Shown: positions 1 to 9,098 of the stretch, piece by piece
How positions within the stretch are numbered: position 1 is the stretch's first letter
Layout: every line of letters starts with the position of its first letter
Origin: Bryobacteraceae bacterium
GTDB taxonomy: Bacteria; Acidobacteriota; Terriglobia; Bryobacterales; Bryobacteraceae
Length of the DNA stretch: 64,000 nt
Assembly (NCBI GenBank): GCA_019187195.1
Contig: JABAQT010000043.1
Coordinates: 1 to 64,000, forward strand
Reading direction: 5' to 3'
Made by a program: the position numbers and the translations under genes
Notes under the pieces: model-generated
The model's database searches: none
Told to the model about the DNA's origin: nothing
The model's input: only the letters and a program-made list of their open reading frames with translations

Positions 1-232
1 GGCTCGCCGTTGTCCAAAGACTCGATCGCGTCTGCTGGTGTGAATCGCGGAGCAGGTCATGCGGCCAGGTGCGCCGCGCGTCCGCGGATCAGGAGTTGAC
101 GAGAATGCCGCACGATGGGTTTGGCCGAGCCAACAGAGCAAGATGAGCGACATAAGGCGAGCCGGTGAACAATGCTCACTTGCCTAGTTCCCGGTGTCTT
201 TTGGAAGGAATTGGAATGGGGAGGAAGGAGGT
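1..232. other. left-edge stretch, no gene recognised
   Basis: No frame entering from the left edge on either strand shows a recognisable protein. The open plus-strand frames stop within about 150 bases and have no family-like motif. A minus frame that crosses the tRNA gene and ends near position 57 is low-complexity and judged spurious. The stretch could be the tail of a gene outside the window or a degenerate sequence next to a tRNA. Confidence 0.4.
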
Positions 233-309
<77 letters not shown>

Positions 310-376
310 CATTCATGGTAGCCCAGGGTAGGGTGTTGGTCAACTCTCTGGCAAAAGATTCCCGGCGTCTTCGCGC

Positions 377-649
377 CTACCGCCGGTTCGACGCTTCCGC
401 CGCCAGTTTCAGTTCTCTGTTCACCTGATCCAGCAGTTCCTTCGCCTTCCTGGCGTGACCCTCGAGGTCCCATTCATTCGCCCTTTGCGCGTCCTCGATC
501 TTTTCCCACGCCTGGCGGCTCAAACGCTGCGCCGCGGCGAGGTTGGGGTGCCTTACGGGGGACACGTTCTGCCTTGGCCTCTGTGCGATGGCAACGCCCA
601 CGGCCATCAGCAGGAATGAGAATACGGCAATCACTCGGATTCTGGTCAT
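377..649 (-). CDS. small exported hypothetical protein
   Basis: A 90-residue protein of unknown function. Residues 1-22 form a signal peptide: Arg at 3 and 5, a hydrophobic stretch, then AIA before Gln23. The mature part is short, charged and probably helical, with many Ala, Lys and Glu. There is no Shine-Dalgarno sequence. A TAGAAT hexamer on the coding strand (656-661) ends six bases before the ATG, so the message may be leaderless. No operon partner: the tRNA is downstream and a divergent SDR gene is upstream. Real-gene status rests on the signal peptide and the promoter-like element. Confidence 0.6.
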   Translation of the reverse strand: MTRIRVIAVFSFLLMAVGVAIAQRPRQNVSPVRHPNLAAAQRLSRQAWEKIEDAQRANEWDLEGHARKAKELLDQVNRELKLAAEASNRR

Positions 650-765
650 AGCGGGATTCTAAGTTTCCTCCGCGCGCATCGCAATACCGGAAGTTCTCTA
701 CTCGTCTTTCCGAATTCGCCCTACTGGCGCTCAGCCGCGTCAATCACGGATATTAGAAAGGAGTC

Positions 766-1524
766 ATGTCCTCCAGTCCATCAAGAATCGCTCTCGTCAC
801 CGGCGCCGGAAGCGGCATCGGGCGCGCCGTTGCCGTTGCCCTTCAGGCGGCCGGCTATTCCGTCACTCTCGCCGGACGCCGCCGCGCCGAACTCGAGAAA
901 ACCGCTTCCCTCGCCGGCCCGGACGGCAGGATGCTCGTTGTTCCCACGGATATCAGCGACCCGGATTCCGTGGCTGCTCTCTTTGCGCGCGCCCACCAGG
1001 AGTTCGGCCGCCTGGACCTGCTTTTCAACAATGCCGGCATCGGCGCCCCCGCTGTTCCCATGGAGGATCTCACCCTGGAGCAATGGAACGCGGTGGTCGC
1101 GGTCAACCTCACCGGAGCCTTCCTTTGCGCGCAGCAAGCCATCCGGATCATGAAGGCCCAGGCGCCGCGCGGTGGCCGTATCATCAACAACGGGTCCATC
1201 TCCGCGCACACGCCGCGCCCCAACTCCGCCCCCTACACCGCCACCAAGCACGCCATCACCGGACTCACCAAGTGCATCTCCCTTGACGGACGGAAGAACG
1301 ATATCGCCTGCGGCCAGATCGACATCGGCAATGCCGCCACCGAAATGACCGAACGCATGACGGCCGGCGTTCCGCAGGCCAACGGCCTCATGATGGTGGA
1401 ACCCCGCATGAACGTCCAGCACGTGGCTGACGCCATCGTCTACATGGCCAGTCTCCCTCTCGACGCGAATGTTCAATTCATGACCGTCATGGCTACCAAG
1501 ATGCCCTTTGCCGGGCGTGGTTAA
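766..1524 (+). CDS. SDR family NAD(P)-dependent oxidoreductase
   Basis: A 252-residue classical short-chain dehydrogenase/reductase, cytosolic, interconverting an alcohol and a carbonyl with NAD(P)H; the substrate cannot be read from sequence. The Rossmann glycine motif TGAGSGIG is at 12-19, NNAG at 88-91, a catalytic Ser near 144-146, and Tyr157 with Lys161 (YTATK). Length is typical. An AAGGAG stretch lies unusually close to the ATG (about two bases), but no other start fits the conserved N-terminus. uppP begins 29 bases downstream, so the two may be co-transcribed without an obvious functional link. Confidence 0.9.
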   Translation: MSSSPSRIALVTGAGSGIGRAVAVALQAAGYSVTLAGRRRAELEKTASLAGPDGRMLVVPTDISDPDSVAALFARAHQEFGRLDLLFNNAGIGAPAVPMEDLTLEQWNAVVAVNLTGAFLCAQQAIRIMKAQAPRGGRIINNGSISAHTPRPNSAPYTATKHAITGLTKCISLDGRKNDIACGQIDIGNAATEMTERMTAGVPQANGLMMVEPRMNVQHVADAIVYMASLPLDANVQFMTVMATKMPFAGRG

Positions 1525-1553
1525 CGCGCGTCGTCAAAGCCCCGCCACTTCAC

Positions 1554-2408
1554 ATGAACGACTACCTGCTCTCCTTCCTCCTGGGCGTAATCGAGGGACT
1601 TACCGAATACCTCCCGGTCAGTTCCACCGCCCATCTCCGCATCACGGAGGCCTTGCTCGGCATCGACCTGTCGGACGGCTACTGGAAGATGTTCTCGATC
1701 GTCATCCAGCTTGGCGCCATTCTCTGCCTCCCCATCTACTTCCACCGCCGCATCAAGGAGTTCCTGGTCACGTTCCCCAAAGGAATCCGCGGGGACCGCA
1801 CTCCGCTCACTCATCCTCTGACGCTGACCCTGCTCGCGTTCGTCTGCACGGCTGTGCCGTCCCTGCTTGTCTCGAAGATTATCGGAAAACATCTGGAGAG
1901 CCTTCCCATCATGGGGGCATCTCTCATCGCCGGCGGCGTCATCATGTGGGTGGTCGATGCCAGGTACGGGAATCTTCCCCGGCCGGGGGACGTTGAATCT
2001 ATCACGCCTGCCCAGGCTGTCTGGATCGGCCTCATGCAAACGCTCGCGCCCGTTTTCCCCGGCACCTCGCGATCGATGGCCACCATCACGGCGGGAGAAC
2101 TCGCCGGCCTGTCGCGCACGACCGCGCTCGAATTTTCATTTCTGCTCTCCATCCCAACGATGGTGGCCGCCACCGGCTACGACCTCTTGAAGTTTATTCG
2201 CCATCCCGAGGAGAGCGGCAACTCCGGAGCGCTCCACTTCGATGCCCATGGCATCACCATCCTCGCCATCGGCTTCGCTGTCTCGTTCTTCGTAGCCTGG
2301 GGCGTGGTGGCCTGGTTCATGCATTGGGTCAGGAAGCACGGCTTCGTTCCATTCGCCATCTATCGCCTATTTGCCGGCGCCGCCGTCCTCGCCTGGGCCT
2401 GGAAATGA
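1554..2408 (+). CDS. uppP: undecaprenyl-diphosphatase UppP/BacA
   Basis: A 284-residue polytopic membrane protein that dephosphorylates undecaprenyl diphosphate, recycling the lipid carrier for peptidoglycan and other surface polymers; overexpression of the family gives bacitracin resistance. Diagnostic motifs are EGLTEYLPVSSTAH (14-27), with the catalytic glutamates and the Ser-rich loop, and PGTSRS (169-174) with the essential Arg. Several hydrophobic helices fill the rest, and length matches the family. It follows the SDR gene closely and shares its direction. Confidence 0.95.
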   Translation: MNDYLLSFLLGVIEGLTEYLPVSSTAHLRITEALLGIDLSDGYWKMFSIVIQLGAILCLPIYFHRRIKEFLVTFPKGIRGDRTPLTHPLTLTLLAFVCTAVPSLLVSKIIGKHLESLPIMGASLIAGGVIMWVVDARYGNLPRPGDVESITPAQAVWIGLMQTLAPVFPGTSRSMATITAGELAGLSRTTALEFSFLLSIPTMVAATGYDLLKFIRHPEESGNSGALHFDAHGITILAIGFAVSFFVAWGVVAWFMHWVRKHGFVPFAIYRLFAGAAVLAWAWK

Positions 2409-2438
2409 TCACCCTCCGCGGCGCGGCGGTGTTCTCCT

Positions 2439-2840
2439 CTACTGTTTCTCAGTCAACGTCAATGCTTGCCACATGGTAGCCGCCAGCGCCACCAGACCCA
2501 ATGTCACAAGCATCCCGGCCACCAACTCCATCGGAAAGGACAACCTTGGCGCATTGCCCGAAGGCTCCCCCCGCAAAGGCGCCAACCCAGAAGTCTCACA
2601 GATCTTCAACGGATTTCCCTGCAGCGTCTCATTCATGGCCGTTTCCGGACCGCACCCGGGAACGGGCGCGGCCGGGCCGCTGAGCCGGAGATCCGGATCG
2701 GGGAAGGTAATTTTCAGCGCTGCCCGCACGGTATCGAAGTCCGAAGACGACGGCAGTTCGGGCTGGATGGACCCCGCCAGGACTGTCTGAAACAGAAAGG
2801 CAACCCGGATAAGGAACAACCCCACTCGTTTGCGCACCAT
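2439..2840 (-). CDS. hypothetical membrane/exported protein
   Basis: A 133-residue protein of unknown family. An N-terminal signal-like segment (MVRKRVGLF followed by hydrophobic residues) precedes a low-complexity middle with Pro, Gly and two Cys. A single hydrophobic helix near the C-terminus (about residues 103-125) would anchor it in the membrane. The ATG at 2840 is preferred because a GGAGG lies 10 bases upstream; an ATG at 2858 would add six residues. It is convergent with uppP and divergent from galU, with a palindrome between this gene and galU. Confidence 0.55.
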   Translation of the reverse strand: MVRKRVGLFLIRVAFLFQTVLAGSIQPELPSSSDFDTVRAALKITFPDPDLRLSGPAAPVPGCGPETAMNETLQGNPLKICETSGLAPLRGEPSGNAPRLSFPMELVAGMLVTLGLVALAATMWQALTLTEKQ

Positions 2841-2900
2841 GACGGGACTTGCCTCCATCCTGCAGAGTGTGGGGAGAAAAACGCCGGACTGCCGCCCGGC

Positions 2901-2933
2901 ACTATACCTAACAGTATAGTCCTCGTAGTACTA
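2901..2933. promoter_or_regulatory. inverted repeat, candidate operator upstream of galU
   Basis: A perfect 7-bp inverted repeat ACTATAC-CTAACA-GTATAGT (2901-2920) is followed six bases later by an 8-bp palindrome TAGTACTA (2926-2933). Both are far more AT-rich than their surroundings and lie between the divergent gene starting at 2840 and galU. This is the arrangement of a repressor site, but the regulator is unknown and no -35 element fits either arm. Confidence 0.5.
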
Positions 2934-2978
2934 TTCGGCGGCAACGTTCCGCAACCGCCGCTCGCTACAATACATACG

Positions 2979-3863
2979 ATGGTTTCCAAAGTGCGTAAAG
3001 CGGTCTTTCCCGCCGCGGGTCTTGGCACCCGGTTTCTTCCCGCCACGAAGGCGCAACCCAAGGAGATGCTGCCTCTTGTGGACAAACCTCTCATTCAATA
3101 CGGAGTCGAAGAGGCCATCCACTCAGGCATTCACAACATCATCATCGTGACGGGCAGGGGAAAAAGCGCGATCGAAGATCACTTCGATGTCAGCTTCGAA
3201 CTGGAGCACCTTCTCGAGACGCGCGGCAAACGGGACCTGCTGGCCAGTGTTCGCGGCATCTCGGACATGATCGATGTCTCCTACATCCGTCAGAAGGAAG
3301 CCCTCGGCTTAGGGCATGCGGTGCTTCGCGCCAAGGAACTGGTGGGTCCTGAATCCTTTGCCGTCGTGCTCTCCGACGACATCATCGACGCGGAAATCCC
3401 ATGCCTGCGGCAGCTTCTCGATATCCATGAATTTTACGGCGCTTCCGTCCTTGCCCTGATGGAAGTGGACGGCCCGGAGATCTCAGCGTATGGCGTGGTG
3501 GATGCCGATCCGGTGGCGCATAACGGAATGGGAGGCCGGCTCTTCCGCATCCACAACATGGTGGAGAAACCCAAGCCCGGAGATGCCCCATCGAATCTCG
3601 CCATCATCGGGCGCTACATTCTCACGCCGGAAATCTTCGAATCGATCGAATCCATCCCTCCGGGCAAAGGCGGCGAAATTCAGCTTACCGACGCCATCAA
3701 GCATCATCTGCGCAACCGTCCGGTGTACGGACTGAAGTTCGAGGGGAAGCGCTATGATGCCGGGGATAAGTTGGGGTTTCTTCAGGCGACGGTGGAATTT
3801 GCGCTTCGGCGGCATGATCTCGGCGGCGCGTTCCGGGAATACCTGAAGACCATGGCCCTGTAG
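2979..3863 (+). CDS. galU: UTP--glucose-1-phosphate uridylyltransferase
   Basis: A 294-residue cytosolic enzyme making UDP-glucose from UTP and glucose-1-phosphate for surface polysaccharides and sugar nucleotide pathways. The nucleotidyltransferase signature GLGTRFLPATKAQPKEM is at 14-30, and further on are conserved stretches such as VEKP and GRY. The open frame extends far upstream, but similarity begins at MVSKVRKAVF, so the ATG at 2979 is used. No Shine-Dalgarno is visible. A TACAAT at 2966-2971 ends seven bases before the ATG, suggesting a leaderless transcript. It stands alone between a divergent gene and tRNA-Asp. Confidence 0.95.
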   Translation: MVSKVRKAVFPAAGLGTRFLPATKAQPKEMLPLVDKPLIQYGVEEAIHSGIHNIIIVTGRGKSAIEDHFDVSFELEHLLETRGKRDLLASVRGISDMIDVSYIRQKEALGLGHAVLRAKELVGPESFAVVLSDDIIDAEIPCLRQLLDIHEFYGASVLALMEVDGPEISAYGVVDADPVAHNGMGGRLFRIHNMVEKPKPGDAPSNLAIIGRYILTPEIFESIESIPPGKGGEIQLTDAIKHHLRNRPVYGLKFEGKRYDAGDKLGFLQATVEFALRRHDLGGAFREYLKTMAL

Positions 3864-3950
3864 CCGGCGCCGTTCCCGTATTCCCGTTGGTTCGAAACGG
3901 CGCGGGATCACCAAATGCCTGGAGGATAAGGGGAAAATGCGGAAAAGAAA

Positions 3951-4027
<77 letters not shown>

Positions 4028-4160
4028 GCTTGAAGTGGAGCGAACTTTTTAGAGTTTAGCACGGCGCGGAGGAGAAGCTCAACGCAACGGGTTGGTTTCA
4101 CGATAGAATCGGGTGTTTGCGCAGTCTAATTCGAAAGAGAAGCAAGGAGCAGGACTATCC

Positions 4161-5114
4161 ATGAGCCAAGGCGCCACAAGCCCGGCCGGCGAGGTGCAAC
4201 GATTTGATCCGGCCATTGACGAACTGATTCCCCGGGATGCCGTTATCGAAAAACTGGCGGGGGGATTCACGTTCACGGAAGGTCCCATATGGTTTCGCGA
4301 AGGATATCTGCTGTTCAGCGATATTCCGGAGAACACGATTTATAAGTGGGTTCCATCCGGGGAGGTGACAGTGTTCCGCAAGCCGAGCGGTTTTGACGGA
4401 ACGGGGGCGCCGAAAGGGGCTTTCATCGGATCCAACGGATTGACGCTCGACCACGAGGGGCGGCTGACGATCTGCGAACATGGCAACCACAGGGTGACGC
4501 GACTCGAGAAGGACGGTTCGCTGACGGTGCTGGTTTCGCACGAGGGCGGGAAGAGGTTGAACAGTCCGAACGACGTGGTGTACAAGTCCGACGGAGCCAT
4601 GTACTTCACGGACCCGCCGTACGGATTGGTGGGGCAGGACCAGGACCCTAAGAAAGAGCTGAATTATAACGGAGTCTACCGGCTGAAGGATGGCGTGCTG
4701 ACGCTGCTGTACAAGGATCTGACACGGCCGAACGGCCTGATGTTCACACCGGATGAGAAGCACATGTACGTGGGGAATTCCGATCCGAACCGGAAGATCT
4801 GGATGCGGTTCGCGGTGCGGGAAGACGGCACGCTGGCGGATGGGGAGTTGTTCGCGGACCTTACCCACCTGCAGGAGGGCGGACTGCCGGACGGGATGAA
4901 ACTCGACACGAAAGGGAACCTGTACTGCACGGGTCCGGGGGGGACGCACGTGTTCAACCCGGAGGGAAAGCGCCTGGGGGTGATCGTGACTCCGGAGATT
5001 CCGGCGAACCTGCATTGGGGTGAGGCGGACGCGCGGACCTTGTACATTACGGCGCGGACGGGGTTGTACCGCATCCGCACGAGCGCGACGGGGATCCGGC
5101 CGGCGGCCTGCTGA
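4161..5114 (+). CDS. SMP-30/gluconolactonase family protein
   Basis: A 317-residue six-bladed beta-propeller of the SMP-30/gluconolactonase/LRE family, which hydrolyses sugar lactones or related esters using a bound divalent metal. Typical elements are FTEGPIW near the N-terminus (metal-ligand Glu), SNGLTLD, SPNDVVYKSDGAMYFTDP and RPNGLMFTPDE. There is no signal peptide, so it is probably cytosolic. ATG 4161 is chosen over GTG 4113 because AAGGAG lies about 11 bases upstream and a TAGAAT -10-like element sits at 4104-4109, which would put 4113 before transcription starts. The substrate is not determinable. Confidence 0.88.
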   Translation: MSQGATSPAGEVQRFDPAIDELIPRDAVIEKLAGGFTFTEGPIWFREGYLLFSDIPENTIYKWVPSGEVTVFRKPSGFDGTGAPKGAFIGSNGLTLDHEGRLTICEHGNHRVTRLEKDGSLTVLVSHEGGKRLNSPNDVVYKSDGAMYFTDPPYGLVGQDQDPKKELNYNGVYRLKDGVLTLLYKDLTRPNGLMFTPDEKHMYVGNSDPNRKIWMRFAVREDGTLADGELFADLTHLQEGGLPDGMKLDTKGNLYCTGPGGTHVFNPEGKRLGVIVTPEIPANLHWGEADARTLYITARTGLYRIRTSATGIRPAAC

Positions 5115-5125
5115 GGCGATTGTCT

Positions 5126-6301
5126 CTACCGGCGGGGATGCATGCGGGCACTGTTGCGGTAGGTATCGAGAACTTCGCGCGCGGTTCGCTCCCAACTGAA
5201 GCGGCGGGCCTGGCGCAGGCCGGCGATGATGAGCCGCTCGCGGAGTTCGTGATCCAACAGAACCTCCTTGATGCCGCGGGCGATATCGAAGACATTTTCG
5301 GGGTTCACGACCATGGAGGCGTCGCCGACGACTTCAGGCAGCGAACTGACGTTGGATGAGACGACCGGGGTTCCGCAGGCCATGGCTTCAAGAGGCGGAA
5401 GGCCGAATCCTTCGTACAGAGAGGGGAAGACGAAAACGGTGGCTGCTTCGTAAAACACGCGCAGGGTGTCGAAGGGGACAAAGCCGAGAAACCGTACGGC
5501 GTTGGCCATACGGGTCTGGACGACCGCGCGGCGCACGCTCGGGTAGCGCGAGATTTCGTCGCCGATGATGACGAGACGGAGGTCCTTATAAATAGGATGA
5601 GATTCGAGTTCGCCGCGGAGAACGGCGAAGGCTTCGACCAGGCGCGGGATGTTCTTCTGGGGACGGATGGTTCCGGCATACAGAAGGAACGGGCAGGTGA
5701 TCTGGTAGCGTTCGAGGATGCGGCGGCGTTCGAGGGTAAGGATTTCGGGTCCGGCGGCGCGAGCGTCGGCGGGAGGTTCATGCTCGAAGAAACGAGGGTC
5801 AGGAGCGTTGTAGATGAGCCGGATGCGCTCGGCGGGGATGTCGAGCAAGCCTTCGACGTCGGTCTTGGTGGCCAGGGAAACGGCGATTATCGTATCGGCG
5901 CGCATGAGTCCGCGCCGGAACCGGTAGCGGCGTAAGTCATAGCGCCAGCCCTCGGGGTAGTCAAACATGAGCCGGCTGACGTCATGCACGGTGACGACGT
6001 AGGGGCGGGGCATGAAGAAAGGGACGATGGTAATCGGGATGTGAAACAGATCCGCGTGGAGGCTGTGGAGGAAGAGGGGGAAGGAGAAATGGTCTGAAAA
6101 CTCGGTGTCACGGCCTTCCAACCAGGTGAGAGTGAAGTTGGCGGGAAGGCCGGTCAGGAGCCCGGAATCGGACTTGTGAGCGACGAGGATGTACTGATTC
6201 TCGCTGTCGAGCTTGCCCAATGCCTGCATCAGGTTGCGAATATACGTGCCGACGCCGAAATCGCGGACATGCCGGGCGTCGATCGCAATCCGGAGAGGCA
6301 T
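5126..6301 (-). CDS. glycosyltransferase family 4 (GT-B)
   Basis: A 391-residue GT-B glycosyltransferase, likely transferring a sugar from a nucleotide-sugar donor to a surface glycan. The N-terminus IAIDARHVRDFGVGTY is the typical first strand and Gly-rich loop. The donor domain contains YAGTIRPQKN and the EX7E motif in YEGFGLPPLEA (Glu297 and Glu305). It begins nine bases after the glyA stop codon on the same strand and probably shares a transcript with rpiB-glyA. Donor and acceptor are unknown. It ends 11 bases from the convergent lactonase gene. Confidence 0.9.
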   Translation of the reverse strand: MPLRIAIDARHVRDFGVGTYIRNLMQALGKLDSENQYILVAHKSDSGLLTGLPANFTLTWLEGRDTEFSDHFSFPLFLHSLHADLFHIPITIVPFFMPRPYVVTVHDVSRLMFDYPEGWRYDLRRYRFRRGLMRADTIIAVSLATKTDVEGLLDIPAERIRLIYNAPDPRFFEHEPPADARAAGPEILTLERRRILERYQITCPFLLYAGTIRPQKNIPRLVEAFAVLRGELESHPIYKDLRLVIIGDEISRYPSVRRAVVQTRMANAVRFLGFVPFDTLRVFYEAATVFVFPSLYEGFGLPPLEAMACGTPVVSSNVSSLPEVVGDASMVVNPENVFDIARGIKEVLLDHELRERLIIAGLRQARRFSWERTAREVLDTYRNSARMHPRR

Positions 6302-6310
6302 GCGGGTACG

Positions 6311-7597
6311 TCAGCGGGAGGCGGTCAGCGGAGCGGCCTTCCAGGGATAGAGCGGGAACCGCGCGGTGAGGGCTCCGACGCGGCGGGCGACCGAGGCGAT
6401 GACATCTTCGTTGGTGAGATTCGAGAGGACTTCGGCGATGAGGAGGCCGACCTCGCGCATCTCCGCCTCGCGGAACCCCCGGGTGGTGACGGCGGGACTG
6501 CCGAGGCGAATGCCGCTCGGATTGAGCGGGGGGTTGACGTCGAAGGGGATGGCGTTCTTGTTGACGGTGATGTGGGCGCGGTCGAGGGCTTTTTCGGCCT
6601 CCCTGCCGCGGACGCCTTTCGCGAATATGTCAACGAGCAGGAGATGGGTGTCGGTTCCACCCGAGACAATACGGAAGCCCTGTTCGGAAAGCGAAGCGGC
6701 GAGCGCCTGGGCGTTGCGGACGACCTGCTTCTGGTAGTCGACGAAATCGGGGGACATGGCTTCGAGGAACGCGACGGCCTTGGCGGCGATGACATGCACG
6801 AGGGGGCCGCCCTGGATGCCGGGAAAGAGGCTCTTGTCGATGGCGGCTCCGTATTTTTCCCTGGCGAGGATGAGTCCGGCGCGGGGACCGCGGAGAGTCT
6901 TGTGGGTGGTGGAGGTGACGATATCGGCCCAATCGCAGGGATTGGGATAGATGCCGGCGGCGACGAGGCCGGAGAAGTGAGCCATGTCGACAAGGAAGAT
7001 GGCTCCCACCGAATCGGCCACTTCGCGGAATTTCCGGAAGTCGATGATGCGGGGATAGGCGCTCGCTCCGGCGATGAGCATTTTGGGTTTGTGCTCGGCG
7101 GCGAGGCGGGCGAGTTCGTCGTAGTCGATGGTTTCGTCTTCCTTCCGCACGCCGTAAGGAACGACTTTGTAGGTCTTGCCGGAGAAGTTGAGGTGGTGGC
7201 CATGGGTGAGATGACCGCCGTGGGCAAGGTTCATGCCGAGGATGGTGTCGCCCGGGGAGAGGACGGCGGCATAGGCGGCCTGGTTGGCCTGGGAGCCGGA
7301 ATGGGGCTGAACATTGGCGTATTCGGCGCGGTAGAGTTTTCTGACACGGTCGCGCGCGAGGTTTTCGACAATGTCGGTGACTTCGCAGCCGCCATAGTAG
7401 CGCTTGCCGGGGTATCCTTCGGCGTACTTGTTGGTGAAGACGCTGGCCGTGGCTTCGAGGACCGCCTCGGAGGTGAAGTTCTCGCTGGCGATGAGTTCGA
7501 GGCCGGAGTTCTGGCGCTCGACTTCGGCGCGGATAGCGTCGGAAATCTCCGGATCGACCACGGCCAGAGGCCTGGCCATTCGTTCCTGTTCGGTCAT
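6311..7597 (-). CDS. glyA: serine hydroxymethyltransferase
   Basis: A 428-residue PLP enzyme converting serine and tetrahydrofolate to glycine and 5,10-methylene-THF, the main cellular source of one-carbon units. Conserved parts include ELIASENF near the N-terminus, YYGGCE, and [14 protein letters not shown] carrying the PLP lysine. ATG 7597 matches the family start and has an AAGGAG about 12 bases upstream inside the end of rpiB; a longer frame upstream reads through rpiB and is not needed. Only one base separates it from the rpiB stop, so the two are translationally coupled. Confidence 0.96.
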   Translation of the reverse strand: MTEQERMARPLAVVDPEISDAIRAEVERQNSGLELIASENFTSEAVLEATASVFTNKYAEGYPGKRYYGGCEVTDIVENLARDRVRKLYRAEYANVQPHSGSQANQAAYAAVLSPGDTILGMNLAHGGHLTHGHHLNFSGKTYKVVPYGVRKEDETIDYDELARLAAEHKPKMLIAGASAYPRIIDFRKFREVADSVGAIFLVDMAHFSGLVAAGIYPNPCDWADIVTSTTHKTLRGPRAGLILAREKYGAAIDKSLFPGIQGGPLVHVIAAKAVAFLEAMSPDFVDYQKQVVRNAQALAASLSEQGFRIVSGGTDTHLLLVDIFAKGVRGREAEKALDRAHITVNKNAIPFDVNPPLNPSGIRLGSPAVTTRGFREAEMREVGLLIAEVLSNLTNEDVIASVARRVGALTARFPLYPWKAAPLTASR

Positions 7598-7598
7598 T

Positions 7599-8066
7599 CT
7601 AATCAATGTCTCCTTGGATTGCATCGGCGCGCCGTTCGACGGCGGCAATCTTGCCGACCCGGCGGGCATGACGGCCCCCGAGGAAACCGGCGCCGAGAAA
7701 GATTTCTGTAAGTTCGGAGGCCTGGTCGATGGTGGTGTAGCGGGCTCCGATGGCGAGGATGTTGGCGTCGTTGTGCTCGCGGGTAAGGCGCGCGACATCC
7801 GCGTTCCAGGCGAGAGCGGCCCGAACGCCCGCTACCTTGTTGGCGGTGATGGACATGCCGATGCCGGTGGAACAGATCAGGATGCCGCGCTCGGCGCGGC
7901 CCTGGCTGACGTCCTCCGCCACAAGGATGGCGTAGTCCGGATAGTCGGTGGATTCGGCTCCGGAGGCTCCGCGGTCGAGAACTTCATGGCCGAGCGCGGA
8001 CAAACGGCGGCGAATCTCCTCTTTCAGTTCGTAACCGGCATGGTCGGCTCCGACGGAAATTTTCAT
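7599..8066 (-). CDS. rpiB: ribose-5-phosphate isomerase B
   Basis: A 155-residue RpiB/LacAB-type isomerase interconverting ribose-5-phosphate and ribulose-5-phosphate in the pentose phosphate pathway. Conserved segments are [10 protein letters not shown] at the N-terminus, DYPDYA, and [18 protein letters not shown], where the Cys is the family's catalytic base, followed by [11 protein letters not shown]. Length is normal. A GGAG lies about 10 bases before the ATG. It is the first gene of the leftward unit rpiB-glyA-glycosyltransferase. Confidence 0.95.
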   Translation of the reverse strand: MKISVGADHAGYELKEEIRRRLSALGHEVLDRGASGAESTDYPDYAILVAEDVSQGRAERGILICSTGIGMSITANKVAGVRAALAWNADVARLTREHNDANILAIGARYTTIDQASELTEIFLGAGFLGGRHARRVGKIAAVERRADAIQGDID

Positions 8067-8144
8067 ATCCCGAGAACTCCATGGTATCGAACCCGGCCGG
8101 CGGCTGCGCGGGTTTTTCAGGGTGCTCGAAAACGGACACGGCGG

Positions 8145-8930
8145 CTAGCGGGTGGCGACGAGATTGGGGCTGAGTTGTTCCATCACAGCCATGACTCGAG
8201 TGGCGTAGTCCTTGCGCGCCGGATTGTAGAGCCGCAGTTTGGCGCGGATATCCTTGCCGGCGTAGATGGGCGACTTGGCGAGGCGCTCGGCGACATAGTG
8301 GATGCCCTGGCGGGCGGTCCGGAACCTGGACTTGCCGGAACCCCAACCCATGAGATTCTTTCCCTGCAGGTACTTGCCTCCGCTTGATTCGAGGAAGACG
8401 ATGCTTGGCAGAAGACGCCAGTCGAGTCCGTTCCTGTCGGCGGCGGTGAGGAAATCGCCTGTCAGGTCACTGATGGGGCATTGATGAGTCTGGAAGAAGT
8501 TCCGGAGGGCGCGGTAGCGGGGATCATCTTTGCGGACCGCGGATTGCGCGATAGCGGCCTGGTTGCCGCCGGAAAAGGCGCCTGCCGGTCCCAGGAGAAA
8601 GGCGAGGGCGGCTCCGCGGGCAATGATCTCCTTGACGGTGCGGCGGACGGTTCCGGCGTTTGCGGCGGCCACCTGGATCTGGGCCGCTTCACGGGCCGCT
8701 TTGATGAGTTTGCGATTCAGGTCGTCAGCCAAGTCTTCGTCGATGGTCTTGGCGTACTGGCGGAGAAAATTGTCGCGATAGATGCCGCCTGGCAGTTTAT
8801 CGAGGTCGAGGTCTTCTATGGCTTTGAGGTAGTAGCAGGAAATCTTGGTCTGATCGGCAATCGTCTCGAGAGAGATACCCTTACTTTGGCGAAGGGTGGC
8901 CAATTGCAGAATTTCAGGCTTGTACTCCAT
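8145..8930 (-). CDS. RodZ-like HTH protein fused to lysozyme-like domain
   Basis: A 261-residue protein with three parts. Residues 8-70 form an HTH_25/RodZ-like helix-turn-helix (LRQSKGISLETIADQTKIS). About 103-120 is a single hydrophobic segment. Residues 135-255 look lysozyme-like, with LPSIVFLESSGG placing Glu181 like the catalytic Glu of lytic transglycosylases. The order would put the HTH in the cytosol and the wall-acting domain outside, although a PG-binding or inactive role cannot be excluded. ATG 8930 has AGGAG nine bases upstream; a TTG at 8939 touches that site and is rejected. Confidence 0.7.
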   Translation of the reverse strand: MEYKPEILQLATLRQSKGISLETIADQTKISCYYLKAIEDLDLDKLPGGIYRDNFLRQYAKTIDEDLADDLNRKLIKAAREAAQIQVAAANAGTVRRTVKEIIARGAALAFLLGPAGAFSGGNQAAIAQSAVRKDDPRYRALRNFFQTHQCPISDLTGDFLTAADRNGLDWRLLPSIVFLESSGGKYLQGKNLMGWGSGKSRFRTARQGIHYVAERLAKSPIYAGKDIRAKLRLYNPARKDYATRVMAVMEQLSPNLVATR

Positions 8931-9098
8931 GAAAAACAACTCCTAGTCGGGAAGAACTTCAGTTAGCACGACGAACAACCCAGGTGAGGGAGAAACCCTA
9001 CGGAAGGGGCAAAGGTCAAATGTTACCACAGGTGAGGCGTGGAAGGTGCGAGCCAGTGTAGGACGGCAGACGGTATACTCCAACCAGGAAGGGTTGCG

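Noticed and set aside
3864..3910. Inverted repeat GCGCCGTT/AACGGCGC after galU
   Set aside because: Long loop and no T-run; not a convincing terminator.
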